DNA from: an uncultured Lachnospiraceae bacterium
Lineage (GTDB): Bacteria > Bacillota_A > Clostridia > Lachnospirales > Lachnospiraceae
Assembly (NCBI GenBank): GCA_949957035.1
Contig: CATLIP010000033.1
Coordinates: 1-13,437 of the forward strand
Reading direction: 5' to 3'
Length of the DNA stretch: 13,437 bases
Below the pieces are notes generated by a model that was not told where the DNA came from, did not search any database, and saw only the letters and a list, made by a program, of their open reading frames with translations. This document shows, one piece after another, positions 7,473 to 13,437 of this stretch (position 1 is the first letter of the stretch; the number at the start of each line of letters is the position of its first letter). A program made the translations under genes and the position numbers.

Positions 7473-8168
7473 TCACAGTATCACATCGAGAATTTTATAG
7501 GTTTTCTCCAAAAACTCATTATAACTGTCCGCAAGTCCTAATTTCTTCATCACATAATCAATAAAATCCGCCGCCAAGTCTACGCTCCGGACAAATTCAC
7601 CGGGATTGACGGAATAACTGTAGGCTGCCGCTTTTATGGTCGTACTTCCCTTATAATCCAGATATCTTAGAACTCCCGGGATTGGCAGAGAATGGGTAAT
7701 CGTTACTTGGATCTCCGTTCCCAAAAATCCTCTGTCAATCTCAATTTCAGGCGTACTGATTGTCCCAAGTACAATCAAAGCAGACTCGCCCGCCGCGTCT
7801 GCAAACCGAGAAGCATAGTCTGACCTTGAATCACCTGATGCAAATCTGCTGATTCCCCGATACAAATCCGTAAGCCTTATATGGTAAGCTTTATAATAAG
7901 AAGTTATTTCATTCTCAGACGGGACGCTTCCATCTTCCCATGAAAAATCAATCTCCTTACCGTCTCCCATGCCAAATTCCTCGTAGCCTAAGTATGCCTC
8001 TTCCCTTGACGCCACCGCCGCCACCTTCTGAGCCTGATACATTAACATATATTCCTGCATATTGAATACAGCAAGATAAATGAGCGCCATCACAGTACAA
8101 AGAACCAGCGGCATATAGAGCGCCGCTTCAACCATAATGGCGCCGTTTTCATTTTTTTGTATTTTCAT
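7473..8168 (-). CDS. TadE-like pseudopilin (first copy)
   Basis: A 231-residue TadE-type minor pilin-like protein. It starts with a short basic leader and a class III prepilin site: predicted cleavage after G9 gives A-I-M-V-E with Glu at +5 (E14), followed by a hydrophobic helix to about residue 35 (A-A-L-Y-M-P-L-V-L motif typical of TadE). The rest is a soluble external domain with a predicted beta-rich part near 138-185 and a helical C-terminus (196-231). The ATG at 8166-8168 lies 13 bases after the Flp gene and has only a weak, distant ribosome binding site (GGG overlapping the Flp stop region), so translation may depend on coupling. Its substrate relationship to the prepilin peptidase of the same operon is expected. 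Family call strong; exact role (assembly factor or tip protein) not settled. Confidence 0.88.
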   Translation of the reverse strand: MKIQKNENGAIMVEAALYMPLVLCTVMALIYLAVFNMQEYMLMYQAQKVAAVASREEAYLGYEEFGMGDGKEIDFSWEDGSVPSENEITSYYKAYHIRLTDLYRGISRFASGDSRSDYASRFADAAGESALIVLGTISTPEIEIDRGFLGTEIQVTITHSLPIPGVLRYLDYKGSTTIKAAAYSYSVNPGEFVRSVDLAADFIDYVMKKLGLADSYNEFLEKTYKILDVIL

Positions 8169-8181
8169 ATGATTATTGATT

Positions 8182-8430
8182 CTACCCTATAAATTCCATT
8201 AACTTTTCCATAATTTTTGTCACAGCTTCCATCAACGAAGTCCGAAAGATTCCGGCCACCGCGATTATAATCACAATAAGTACAATAACGGCCACCATAT
8301 TGGAGTCCCCCGCCTCGTCCTCTGCAAACTTCGTGATAAACTTATCCTTCCACATCCAATATGCACTCTCTAACCTGTCCGTTACATTCATCTCCCACGT
8401 CCAGCGTACATTCTCTAACTTTTCTCTCAT
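8182..8430 (-). CDS. Flp-like (type IVb) major pilin precursor
   Basis: An 82-residue protein with the layout of clostridial Flp1-like pilins. A hydrophilic leader runs to G41, then a D-S-N-M-V start, one strongly hydrophobic helix (about 45-62) and a short amphipathic C-terminus. Cleavage by the prepilin peptidase after G41 would leave a mature pilin of about 41 residues. Odd points are the unusually long leader for a Flp protein, the absence of Glu at +5 (V46), and two W-x-W-type motifs in the leader (W10-T-W12 and W25-M-W27). The ATG at 8428-8430 has AAGGAG eight bases upstream, the best-placed site in the middle of the operon, fitting a highly translated pilin. It lies between tadC and a TadE-like gene, 52 bases after tadC. 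The pilin assignment rests on size, topology and context rather than a long conserved motif. Confidence 0.82.
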   Translation of the reverse strand: MREKLENVRWTWEMNVTDRLESAYWMWKDKFITKFAEDEAGDSNMVAVIVLIVIIIAVAGIFRTSLMEAVTKIMEKLMEFIG

Positions 8431-8482
8431 TGTTCCTTCTCCTTCTTTTCATATATTTTAAGTCAACTGGTTTCCCATTTGC

Positions 8483-9352
8483 TTACAGATTCATTCCCAT
8501 AAATGCCGGCGCCATAACCATAATCAGAATGCCGATAAAAATCATGGTTGTAGGTATTAACAGTTTTGATTTCGCCGCCTCTCCCTTTCGCTTCACCAGA
8601 TGCTTCTTTTCCTCCCACATCTCGTCTGACAATTCTTTCAGAAAATAAGACATCTCTGCGTTGCCCTTCTGCATATTCTGAATCATCGTAGAAGTAAACC
8701 TGCGAATCTGCTTAATTGAACATCTCTCGGCAAAATTCCTATATGCCTCTAACTCTGCAACCCCGTTTTGCACCTCCAGCACTGTGGCCTGCATTTCCTT
8801 ATAAAGAGCTCTTTCTCCTCCGTCAGAAACCTTCTTCCATGCCTCGCGCACGACCATTCCGGAATTGACAAGCAGCGTCAGCTTTGAGAGCATCTGGGGC
8901 ATATCTGCCAACAGTTCATCCCGCCGCTCTTCCAGCTTGTCATTCATCAGCTCTTCCACATACCACATGAGCAGACCGGCCAGAACGATTCCCATAAGTA
9001 CCGCCATAAATGAATTGCCCAAAGCCCCCAGCAGTACCAACATTACAAGCGCCGTAAACCCGTAGGTCCATTTTGCCCCGTTGATTACGTAATAATAGTA
9101 CTCCGCATATCTCTTTCCCTGTACTTCGGCAATTTCTTTGATTCTTTTTCTTGCGTTTTTGCTCTTACTGTTTATCCTTAAGATGTTCATCAGCGCAAGT
9201 CCTACGCAGAACAACTCCGGATACTTATACTTCTTAGGGTCAATCGTCTGTATGATCGACTCATAAGCGCTCTCGTATCTTAATGCCAGTATGCTCCATA
9301 CAAGTACCAGCCCCGTTGCAAATACCAGTATGACGATTCTGCCTGTATCCAT
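8483..9352 (-). CDS. tadC: TadC-like pilus platform protein (GspF/T2SSF domain)
   Basis: A 289-residue integral membrane protein of the type II secretion F / TadC family, which with TadB forms the membrane platform on which the CpaF motor works. Hydrophobic segments are visible at about 5-23, 97-114, 115-132 and 265-282. The cytoplasmic F-type domain lies at about 140-260, with the pattern D-M-P-Q-M-L-S-K-L-T-L-L-V-N-S-G (150-165) and R-F-x-S-T-M-I-Q-N-M-Q-K-G (218-230) characteristic of TadB/TadC. The ATG at 9350-9352 follows GGGAAGG closely, and the gene begins 12 bases after tadB. Length and topology match TadC homologues. The TadC rather than TadB label rests on gene order (second of the pair) and the longer N-terminal segment. 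Confidence 0.92.
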   Translation of the reverse strand: MDTGRIVILVFATGLVLVWSILALRYESAYESIIQTIDPKKYKYPELFCVGLALMNILRINSKSKNARKRIKEIAEVQGKRYAEYYYYVINGAKWTYGFTALVMLVLLGALGNSFMAVLMGIVLAGLLMWYVEELMNDKLEERRDELLADMPQMLSKLTLLVNSGMVVREAWKKVSDGGERALYKEMQATVLEVQNGVAELEAYRNFAERCSIKQIRRFTSTMIQNMQKGNAEMSYFLKELSDEMWEEKKHLVKRKGEAAKSKLLIPTTMIFIGILIMVMAPAFMGMNL

Positions 9353-9364
9353 ATCCTTCCCACC

Positions 9365-10162
9365 CTATATCTTGATATCTATCATCTTTCTTCCCATTAC
9401 ATACGCCATTATAAATAGGCCTATACAGAGAAGCTTTATAAAAACAGAGAAGACCGTATTCGCCCCCGCCATTCCACTTCCCAATCCTCTTAGCATCACT
9501 ACCACGATTACGGGCATCACCATCATAATGTTCAGCTCATTCTTGGAACCGGAAATCATAGTCTCAATCTCCATCTCTACCTCTATCTTATCGTTAATAA
9601 TCTCCCTCGTATCTGATACGATTCTCTTCAAATCGCTTCCTTGGCGGTTACAGATTTCGAATACGTTTGCAAAGCTCATAATATCATCCAGATTGCTCCT
9701 TCTTGCGAAATCAAGCAAAAGCTCTTCTATATTGATATTATTTTTCAGACCGGTGCAGATAATCTGCACTTCCCGGACAATATCCGCCTCTTCCCCATAG
9801 ATAGATACCATATCGCCTGAAGCGTCTTCAAATGCCTCAACCGTATTCTGTCCCGCGGAATAGGATGAGGTCAGCGACTCCAGCAAATCCTTGAACTGTG
9901 TACGCAGTTCATTGAGCTGTTTCTTTCTTTTATATTCGCGATAGTGCTTCGGCAGTATCTTCCCGCATACCAGCCCGCCTGCGGCGGATACAATCAAGTT
10001 GTTAAAAAACGCAAACAGTACGCCAAACGCCGCCGCAAATCCCAATACCCAGGCAATCAGTAAGTCCTTCTTTGTCATATGATAGACATGATAATCTTTT
10101 CCATTGCCCAAAATCCCCCGCATTTCCACGTACTTCTCTATCTCTTTTTTCTTTCGCCCCAT
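9365..10162 (-). CDS. tadB: TadB-like pilus platform protein (GspF/T2SSF domain)
   Basis: A 265-residue membrane protein, partner of TadC in the inner platform of the Tad machine. It begins with a strongly basic tail (K4-K-K), then a hydrophobic pair at about 34-52 and 55-68. A cytoplasmic F-type domain at about 85-205 has L-L-E-S-L-T-S-S-Y-S-A-G (93-104) and F-A-N-V-F-E-I-C-N-R-Q-G (164-175), typical of TadB. Two further membrane segments lie at about 211-224 and 237-256. The ATG at 10160-10162 lies two bases after the cpaF stop, with GAGG ten bases upstream inside the end of cpaF, so the two genes are probably translationally coupled. Family call is strong from motifs and from lying directly downstream of cpaF. 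Confidence 0.92.
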   Translation of the reverse strand: MGRKKKEIEKYVEMRGILGNGKDYHVYHMTKKDLLIAWVLGFAAAFGVLFAFFNNLIVSAAGGLVCGKILPKHYREYKRKKQLNELRTQFKDLLESLTSSYSAGQNTVEAFEDASGDMVSIYGEEADIVREVQIICTGLKNNINIEELLLDFARRSNLDDIMSFANVFEICNRQGSDLKRIVSDTREIINDKIEVEMEIETMISGSKNELNIMMVMPVIVVVMLRGLGSGMAGANTVFSVFIKLLCIGLFIMAYVMGRKMIDIKI

Positions 10163-10164
10163 AG

Positions 10165-11403
10165 CTATATAACCTCATTAATTCCTGATAATCTCAGTTT
10201 ATAATCATTCTGAAACGGATTCTCTGTGCGTACCAGCCTTCCGGACACCTTTTCCAACGTGGAATGTTCATCTTCCATAAACCGGTATATTGGATTCACC
10301 TGTATCCTGCCGTCTTCATACCCTGTTATCTCACTAATCTCCATAGTCTTTCTGGTCTTATCCCGAAGCCTGGACAGATGGATGATAATATCCACAGCCG
10401 AGGCTATCTGCTGACGGACGGCTTCCAGAGGAAGCCCCTCGGATCCTTGCAGTACCATGGTTTCCAGACGGCTTAACATATCGGTTGTACTGTTGGCATG
10501 ACCGGTGCTTAAAGAACCGTCATGTCCCGTATTCATAGCCTGGAGCATATCCAGCGCCTCGCCGCCGCGGACCTCGCCTACCACAATACGCTCCGGTCTC
10601 ATTCTCAGAGAGGATTTGATCAAGTCGCGTATGGTAATCGCACCGCTCCCTGACGCATTTGCGTTTCTGGTTTCCATTCTTACCAGATTGTCAATTCCCT
10701 CTATTTGAAGCTCAGCCGAATCTTCTATGGTAATCACACGTTCATCATGGGGAATAAAATGTGATACCGCATTCAAAAATGTGGTCTTTCCGGAGCCCGT
10801 ACCGCCTGATATGAAAATATTGTACTTTGCCTTCACAAGAAGCTCCAATACATGTGCAGCCTCTTTCGTAATGGAGCCGTACTTTAGTAGCTGCTGTACG
10901 GTCATAGGCGTCTTTGAAAATTTACGGATGGTAACCGTCGCGCCATTCAATGAAATCGGCGGAAGCACCACATTAACACGGGAACCGTCCGGCAGTCTTG
11001 TATCTACGATTGGATTCGCCTGATTTACTTCCCGCCCCGCCTGTCCTACAATCTTCTGAACGATATCCTCCAACTGTCTTTCATCATCAAATGTCTGCTC
11101 AAGCCTGGTCAATACTCCTGCCTTCTCCACAAAAATATCCTTAGGCCCGTTAATCATAACCTCTGTAATCTGCTCATCTTTGATAATGGAATCCAGAATC
11201 CCCAACCCGCGGATGGAATTGAAAATCCGCTCCGAAATATCCACACGCTCCCCGATAGTAATATACTCGTCCTTAACTTCATGGGAAATTACCTGCATAA
11301 TCACTTCTTCCAAAGTGTTATTATCCATTGTATTAAGACTGTATTGTTCAAAAACACTTTTTTTCAGTTTCCTTATTATCTGGGATTTCTTCTCTTCCGT
11401 CAT
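10165..11403 (-). CDS. cpaF: CpaF/TadA family motor ATPase
   Basis: A 412-residue cytoplasmic hexameric ATPase of the type II/IV secretion family that powers Tad pilus assembly. All hallmark motifs are intact: Walker A G-G-T-G-S-G-K-T-T (200-208), Asp box I-T-I-E-D-S-A-E-L (224-232), Walker B R-I-V-V-G-E-V-R-G (272-280, E277) and His box G-H-D-G-S-L-S-T-G-H-A-N-S (293-305). Residues 60-190 form the N-terminal domain, with V-M-I-N-G-P (82-87) and V-D-T-R-L-P-D-G-S-R-V-N (133-144), both typical of CpaF. The ATG at 11401-11403 has GGGAG upstream and follows the CpaE-like gene by 15 bases. It is the only motor ATPase in the window, so it may drive both extension and retraction, as reported for some Tad systems. 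Family assignment essentially certain. Confidence 0.98.
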   Translation of the reverse strand: MTEEKKSQIIRKLKKSVFEQYSLNTMDNNTLEEVIMQVISHEVKDEYITIGERVDISERIFNSIRGLGILDSIIKDEQITEVMINGPKDIFVEKAGVLTRLEQTFDDERQLEDIVQKIVGQAGREVNQANPIVDTRLPDGSRVNVVLPPISLNGATVTIRKFSKTPMTVQQLLKYGSITKEAAHVLELLVKAKYNIFISGGTGSGKTTFLNAVSHFIPHDERVITIEDSAELQIEGIDNLVRMETRNANASGSGAITIRDLIKSSLRMRPERIVVGEVRGGEALDMLQAMNTGHDGSLSTGHANSTTDMLSRLETMVLQGSEGLPLEAVRQQIASAVDIIIHLSRLRDKTRKTMEISEITGYEDGRIQVNPIYRFMEDEHSTLEKVSGRLVRTENPFQNDYKLRLSGINEVI

Positions 11404-11418
11404 CCTTTTCTCCCGCCG

Positions 11419-12477
11419 CTAAATCAAGTCTAAAAAGGGCGCCCTTGCAATTTCTCTCACCAACTCTTTGCCGGTAATTCCCTGAAACCGGTTGATACTG
11501 CCCGCCGTCAAAACGGCTGAGGTTTCATCAGGGATATGAACCTTTGTACTGTACCGATTATAAACAAGACGTATTTTACTCAAAATATCACATCCATGCA
11601 TCTGTTCCAATACAAGTATTACTTCACAAAAACGTTCAAACTTTCCCTTTCCTGCCTCGTTTACGTCCGCCACATAGACAATCTTCTCTGCATAATCCTT
11701 CATCAGCATAATCATCCGCTCTGTCAATTCACCGGAAAGATCTATCACCAGCTCTTCATATCTGTCATTCTGCAAAAATCCTTGAATTAAAAGCTCTATC
11801 TCTCCATCCGTCAATTCAAACATATCGTACGCATTTCTGCATGAGTGAAAAAACTCCACCCCCGACGGGTCACATTCCGCCGCGCTTTCTATCTTCATCA
11901 GAAGATTCCCTTTCCTGCTCTTCAATGCATAAATCACATCCGAAAAACTCTGTTTTCCTTCTCCGCTGAAAAAGAGCAGAGTATCTCCGAATTTCTGAAG
12001 ATTAAGATAGAAGATCTTCTTCTTTTCTTCTGCCCGTCTCAATGCGTATGCCGCTGCTGCCGTCGAAGTCCCGCTGCCGCCCTGGACAGACGTAAACAGG
12101 ACAATCCTTAAGTCTCCTTCGCCTTTTTTTAACTTTATCTCCGATGAACCTTCCGCGCACAATCCAAGAATCATCTTATAAATCGTTTCGGCTTTCTGAT
12201 ATTTGCAGATGGCGGGATATCCATCGACCTCCTCCACATCCGGTATGTGACTGAAATACCCTGCCACCATTCCTTCCGGAATCTGCTCCGGCCTAATCTT
12301 GACCGACTGGTCAAACAGCGCCATGTCCGTATGCGCCTCTTTGAGTTTCCCATACAAAGCGTCTTCAGTGGTGAACATAGACAAATCTATCTTATCCGCA
12401 TATTTTTGTTGGAATATTTTGGAGAGTCTGCTCATAAACTCTATATTAGAATCGTAAATCGCTAATCTTATTCTCAT
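11419..12477 (-). CDS. cpaE: CpaE/TadZ-like ATPase-fold localization protein with degenerate P-loop
   Basis: A 352-residue cytoplasmic protein and first gene of the operon. Residues 1-110 resemble a degenerate response-regulator receiver domain (acidic D9 early, D56 at the end of a beta strand). Residues 122-350 have the SIMIBI/MinD-like P-loop fold seen in CpaE/TadZ, which place the Tad machine in the cell. The P-loop (about 131-139, V-Q-G-G-S-G-T-S-T) keeps the glycines but has Gln and Thr where MinD-type ATPases have the signature and catalytic Lys. A Walker B-like strand V-I-D-L-S-G lies at 244-249. TadZ proteins with atypical P-loops are known. The ATG at 12475-12477 has AGAGG seven bases upstream. 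The gene lies directly before cpaF, the usual CpaE position, which supports the call more than sequence detail does. It is probably poorly active or inactive as an ATPase (inference). Confidence 0.85.
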   Translation of the reverse strand: MRIRLAIYDSNIEFMSRLSKIFQQKYADKIDLSMFTTEDALYGKLKEAHTDMALFDQSVKIRPEQIPEGMVAGYFSHIPDVEEVDGYPAICKYQKAETIYKMILGLCAEGSSEIKLKKGEGDLRIVLFTSVQGGSGTSTAAAAYALRRAEEKKKIFYLNLQKFGDTLLFFSGEGKQSFSDVIYALKSRKGNLLMKIESAAECDPSGVEFFHSCRNAYDMFELTDGEIELLIQGFLQNDRYEELVIDLSGELTERMIMLMKDYAEKIVYVADVNEAGKGKFERFCEVILVLEQMHGCDILSKIRLVYNRYSTKVHIPDETSAVLTAGSINRFQGITGKELVREIARAPFLDLI

Positions 12478-12484
12478 CAGATTA

Positions 12485-12489
12485 CCTCT
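12485..12489 (-). promoter_or_regulatory. Ribosome binding site of the first pilus-operon gene
   Basis: AGAGG on the minus strand, seven bases before the ATG at 12475-12477. Together with the promoter at 12511-12539 it implies a short 5' leader of roughly 25-30 bases. Confidence 0.65.
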
Positions 12490-12510
12490 TTAATACTTAT
12501 TATCGTTTTT

Positions 12511-12539
12511 ATTATACGCTTTATCACAGTAAGTTGCAA
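12511..12539 (-). promoter_or_regulatory. Sigma-A-type promoter of the Tad pilus operon
   Basis: On the minus strand, -35 TTGCAA (12534-12539) and a perfect -10 TATAAT (12511-12516) are separated by exactly 17 bases. Transcription would start near 12504, about 27 bases before the CpaE-like start codon. It is the only clear promoter seen for the whole minus-strand operon. The -35 hexamer lies inside the start region of the divergent regulator gene, so the two units probably interfere or share an operator. Confidence 0.75.
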
Positions 12540-12551
12540 TATTAATTCCCG

Positions 12552-12557
12552 TATAAT
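12552..12557 (+). promoter_or_regulatory. Possible -10 box of the XRE regulator gene
   Basis: TATAAT on the plus strand, 37 bases before the regulator's ATG. No good -35 hexamer is found 16-18 bases upstream, so the promoter may be weak or need an activator. A 10-bp palindrome AATATATATT (12561-12570) lies just downstream and could be an operator, but AT-rich palindromes of this size also arise by chance. Confidence 0.4.
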
Positions 12558-12577
12558 TCAAATATATATTCATTTCT

Positions 12578-12587
12578 GGAGGTGAGG
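12578..12587 (+). promoter_or_regulatory. Ribosome binding site deciding the regulator's start
   Basis: GGAGGTGAGG lies just before the ATG at 12594-12596, with AGGTGA eight bases away. The in-frame GTG at 12582 is part of this site and therefore cannot be the real start. Confidence 0.85.
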
Positions 12588-12593
12588 CTAACT

Positions 12594-12899
12594 ATGGATA
12601 TATTAGATAAAATAACTCAGTTTCGCATGGAACGTAATTGGACAGAATATCAATTGGCTGAAAAATCCGGATTAACACAGTCAACTATTTCTTCATGGTA
12701 CCGAAAAAATATGCTTCCCACTATTCCTTCTCTCACGAAAATATGCGATGCGTTTGGAATCACATTATCTCAATTTTTTCTCGAAGATGGTGATAATGTG
12801 ATTCTTATTAATGAGCAGCAGCGGCAACTGCTGCATCACGCCGCAAAGCTGAGCCCACAGCAATATGAAGCGTTGCTGCATTTTCTAAAACTGATATAA
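12594..12899 (+). CDS. XRE-family helix-turn-helix transcriptional regulator
   Basis: A 101-residue DNA-binding protein with a single Cro/C1-type helix-turn-helix domain (about 5-63). The recognition region is visible at 17-37: T-E-Y-Q-L-A-E-K-S-G-L-T-Q-S-T-I-S-S-W-Y, followed by P-T-I-P-S-L-T-K-I-C-D-A-F-G-I-T-L-S-Q-F. The C-terminal 35 residues are a short helical tail, possibly for dimerization (L-S-P-Q-Q-Y-E-A-L-L-H-F-L). The ATG at 12594 is chosen because of the strong upstream ribosome binding site. The gene is transcribed divergently from the pilus operon with overlapping promoter regions and ends before an intrinsic terminator. This placement suggests it controls its own gene and perhaps the operon, but such small XRE regulators are common in Lachnospiraceae, so the link is inference only. 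The family call is firm. Confidence 0.92.
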   Translation: MDILDKITQFRMERNWTEYQLAEKSGLTQSTISSWYRKNMLPTIPSLTKICDAFGITLSQFFLEDGDNVILINEQQRQLLHHAAKLSPQQYEALLHFLKLI

Positions 12900-12948
12900 A
12901 ATTCTAAATGCTAAGGATTGGAGATGTTTCCGGTGTTTAGCTCTGTCT

Positions 12949-12985
12949 GGAGTTGTCGAAAAATGACGGCTCCTTTCTTATTTTG
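12949..12985 (+). terminator. Rho-independent terminator of the XRE regulator gene
   Basis: GGAGTTGTC (12949-12957) and GACGGCTCC (12965-12973) form a 9-bp stem with two G-U pairs and a 7-base loop, followed on the plus strand by the T-rich tract TTTCTTATTTT. In the minus-strand RNA the two G-U positions become C-A mismatches and no U-tract follows, so it should work only for the plus-strand gene. The T tract overlaps the last codons of the convergent gene. Confidence 0.75.
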
Positions 12986-13437
12986 TCGCAGCTAAATCCT
13001 TAAGCTCTTCTACATCATAAATCCCGGACTCACGAATACTTCCTGACGGATAATCAAAGATTAACCGCTCTCCATCCACATCACACAGACAGGGCAGTTC
13101 TGCCAACACCTCGCACTCTGTATTTAACAACTGGCCACAGCGATATCCGTCTGCCGTAATGTACTGGGCTACTATATAACCCCCTGCTTTTTCCACATAA
13201 GTAAGATAGGTATCTTCCTTAAGCCTTGAAATCTGCTTTCCTGTCTTCGCGTCATATACTGCGGGAGTTCCATGAAGGGGCGACTCAATCCGCAAATTAT
13301 CAATCAAAAATTCCTCGTCCAAATCTTCTGCCGATATTTCTTTTTTCTCCTCTCGAAGCAGGCTGCCATCCTTGGCCGAATAGACGTCTGCTTTTCCATT
13401 GTCATAGGATACCTCAAGGCAGGATTCGCCGTTTTCT
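12978..13437 (-). CDS. C-terminal part of a beta-propeller-like (WD40/PQQ-type repeat) protein, 5' end cut by window edge
   Basis: The frame is open from the TAA at 12978-12980 to the right edge, giving 152 visible residues. A TTG at 13320-13322 could be misread as a start, but the coding pattern clearly continues upstream. Two similar units are visible: D-N-G-K-A-D-V-Y-S-A-K-D-G-S (residues 12-25 of the visible part) and A-V-Y-D-A-K-T-G-K about 35-40 residues later. Such V-Y-x-A-x-x-G units are typical of blades of PQQ-like or WD40-like propellers. The end (I-Y-D-V-E-E-L-K-D-L-A) resembles the tail of some clostridial WD40-repeat proteins, as far as can be recalled; this is weak. The N-terminal domain that would tell the function lies outside. 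It is transcribed toward the XRE gene and, with no terminator of its own seen, could read antisense into it. Confidence 0.65.
   Translation of the reverse strand, partial: ENGESCLEVSYDNGKADVYSAKDGSLLREEKKEISAEDLDEEFLIDNLRIESPLHGTPAVYDAKTGKQISRLKEDTYLTYVEKAGGYIVAQYITADGYRCGQLLNTECEVLAELPCLCDVDGERLIFDYPSGSIRESGIYDVEELKDLAATK

Noticed and set aside
8431..8482. Internal promoter before the Flp pilin gene (TTGACT on the minus strand)
   Set aside because: TTGACT is followed immediately by TAAAAT, and no -10 hexamer occurs at 16-18 bases, so the spacing does not fit a promoter. Only the good ribosome binding site is supported.
12582..12593. GTG at 12582 as start of the XRE regulator
   Set aside because: The GTG is inside the ribosome binding site GGAGGTGAGG of the ATG at 12594; the shorter form matches the family start.
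13320..13322. TTG as true start of the right-edge gene
   Set aside because: The same frame stays open for 38 more codons to the edge and encodes a second propeller-like unit, so the gene is truncated rather than short.
1..13437. CRISPR arrays, tRNA/rRNA genes, insertion sequences or attachment sites
   Set aside because: No regularly spaced repeats, tRNA-like cloverleafs, transposase motifs or terminal inverted repeats were seen; coding density is near complete.

Overview
The window reads as chromosomal DNA of a Gram-positive (monoderm) gut-type Clostridium, most likely a Lachnospiraceae member. This is inferred from the gene families present (DUF5702 protein, Flp1-like pilin, DUF6382-like/FHA protein, WG-repeat protein), the moderate GC, strong GGAGG-type ribosome binding sites, and the absence of any outer-membrane secretin. 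No species can be named from sequence alone.

Almost the whole window (about 1 to 12539) is one long minus-strand operon encoding a Tad/Flp-type (type IVc) pilus or secretion machine. From the promoter leftward the order is: CpaE/TadZ-like P-loop protein, CpaF/TadA motor ATPase, TadB and TadC inner-membrane platform proteins, a Flp-like major pilin, a TadE-like pseudopilin, a very large TadG-like DUF5702 protein, a second TadE-like pseudopilin, a TadV/CpaA-like prepilin peptidase, a membrane-anchored TPR + WG-repeat protein, an FHA-domain protein, and a PP2C-type Ser/Thr phosphatase cut by the left edge. Gaps are 2 to 59 bases and no terminator is visible inside. A good sigma-A-type promoter (TTGCAA, 17 bp, TATAAT) precedes the first gene.

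To the right of the operon a small XRE-family repressor-like gene is transcribed divergently. Its start region shares a compact, overlapping promoter region with the pilus operon, and it ends in a directional intrinsic terminator. That terminator overlaps the 3' end of a convergent minus-strand gene, cut by the right edge, which encodes the C-terminal blades of a beta-propeller-like protein.

How the parts would work together (inference): CpaF powers assembly through TadB/TadC; the prepilin peptidase trims Flp and the TadE-like proteins; CpaE positions the machine; the DUF5702 and WG proteins act on the outside of the membrane; and the FHA/PP2C pair adds a phospho-Ser/Thr control layer. The most interesting points are the coupling of FHA/PP2C signalling to the pilus operon, including paired T-V-x-M motifs and a changed phosphate-binding loop in the FHA protein. 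Others are a CpaE with both P-loop lysines lost, a pilin with a 41-residue leader and no Glu at +5, and a divergent promoter pair whose -10 boxes form an inverted repeat.
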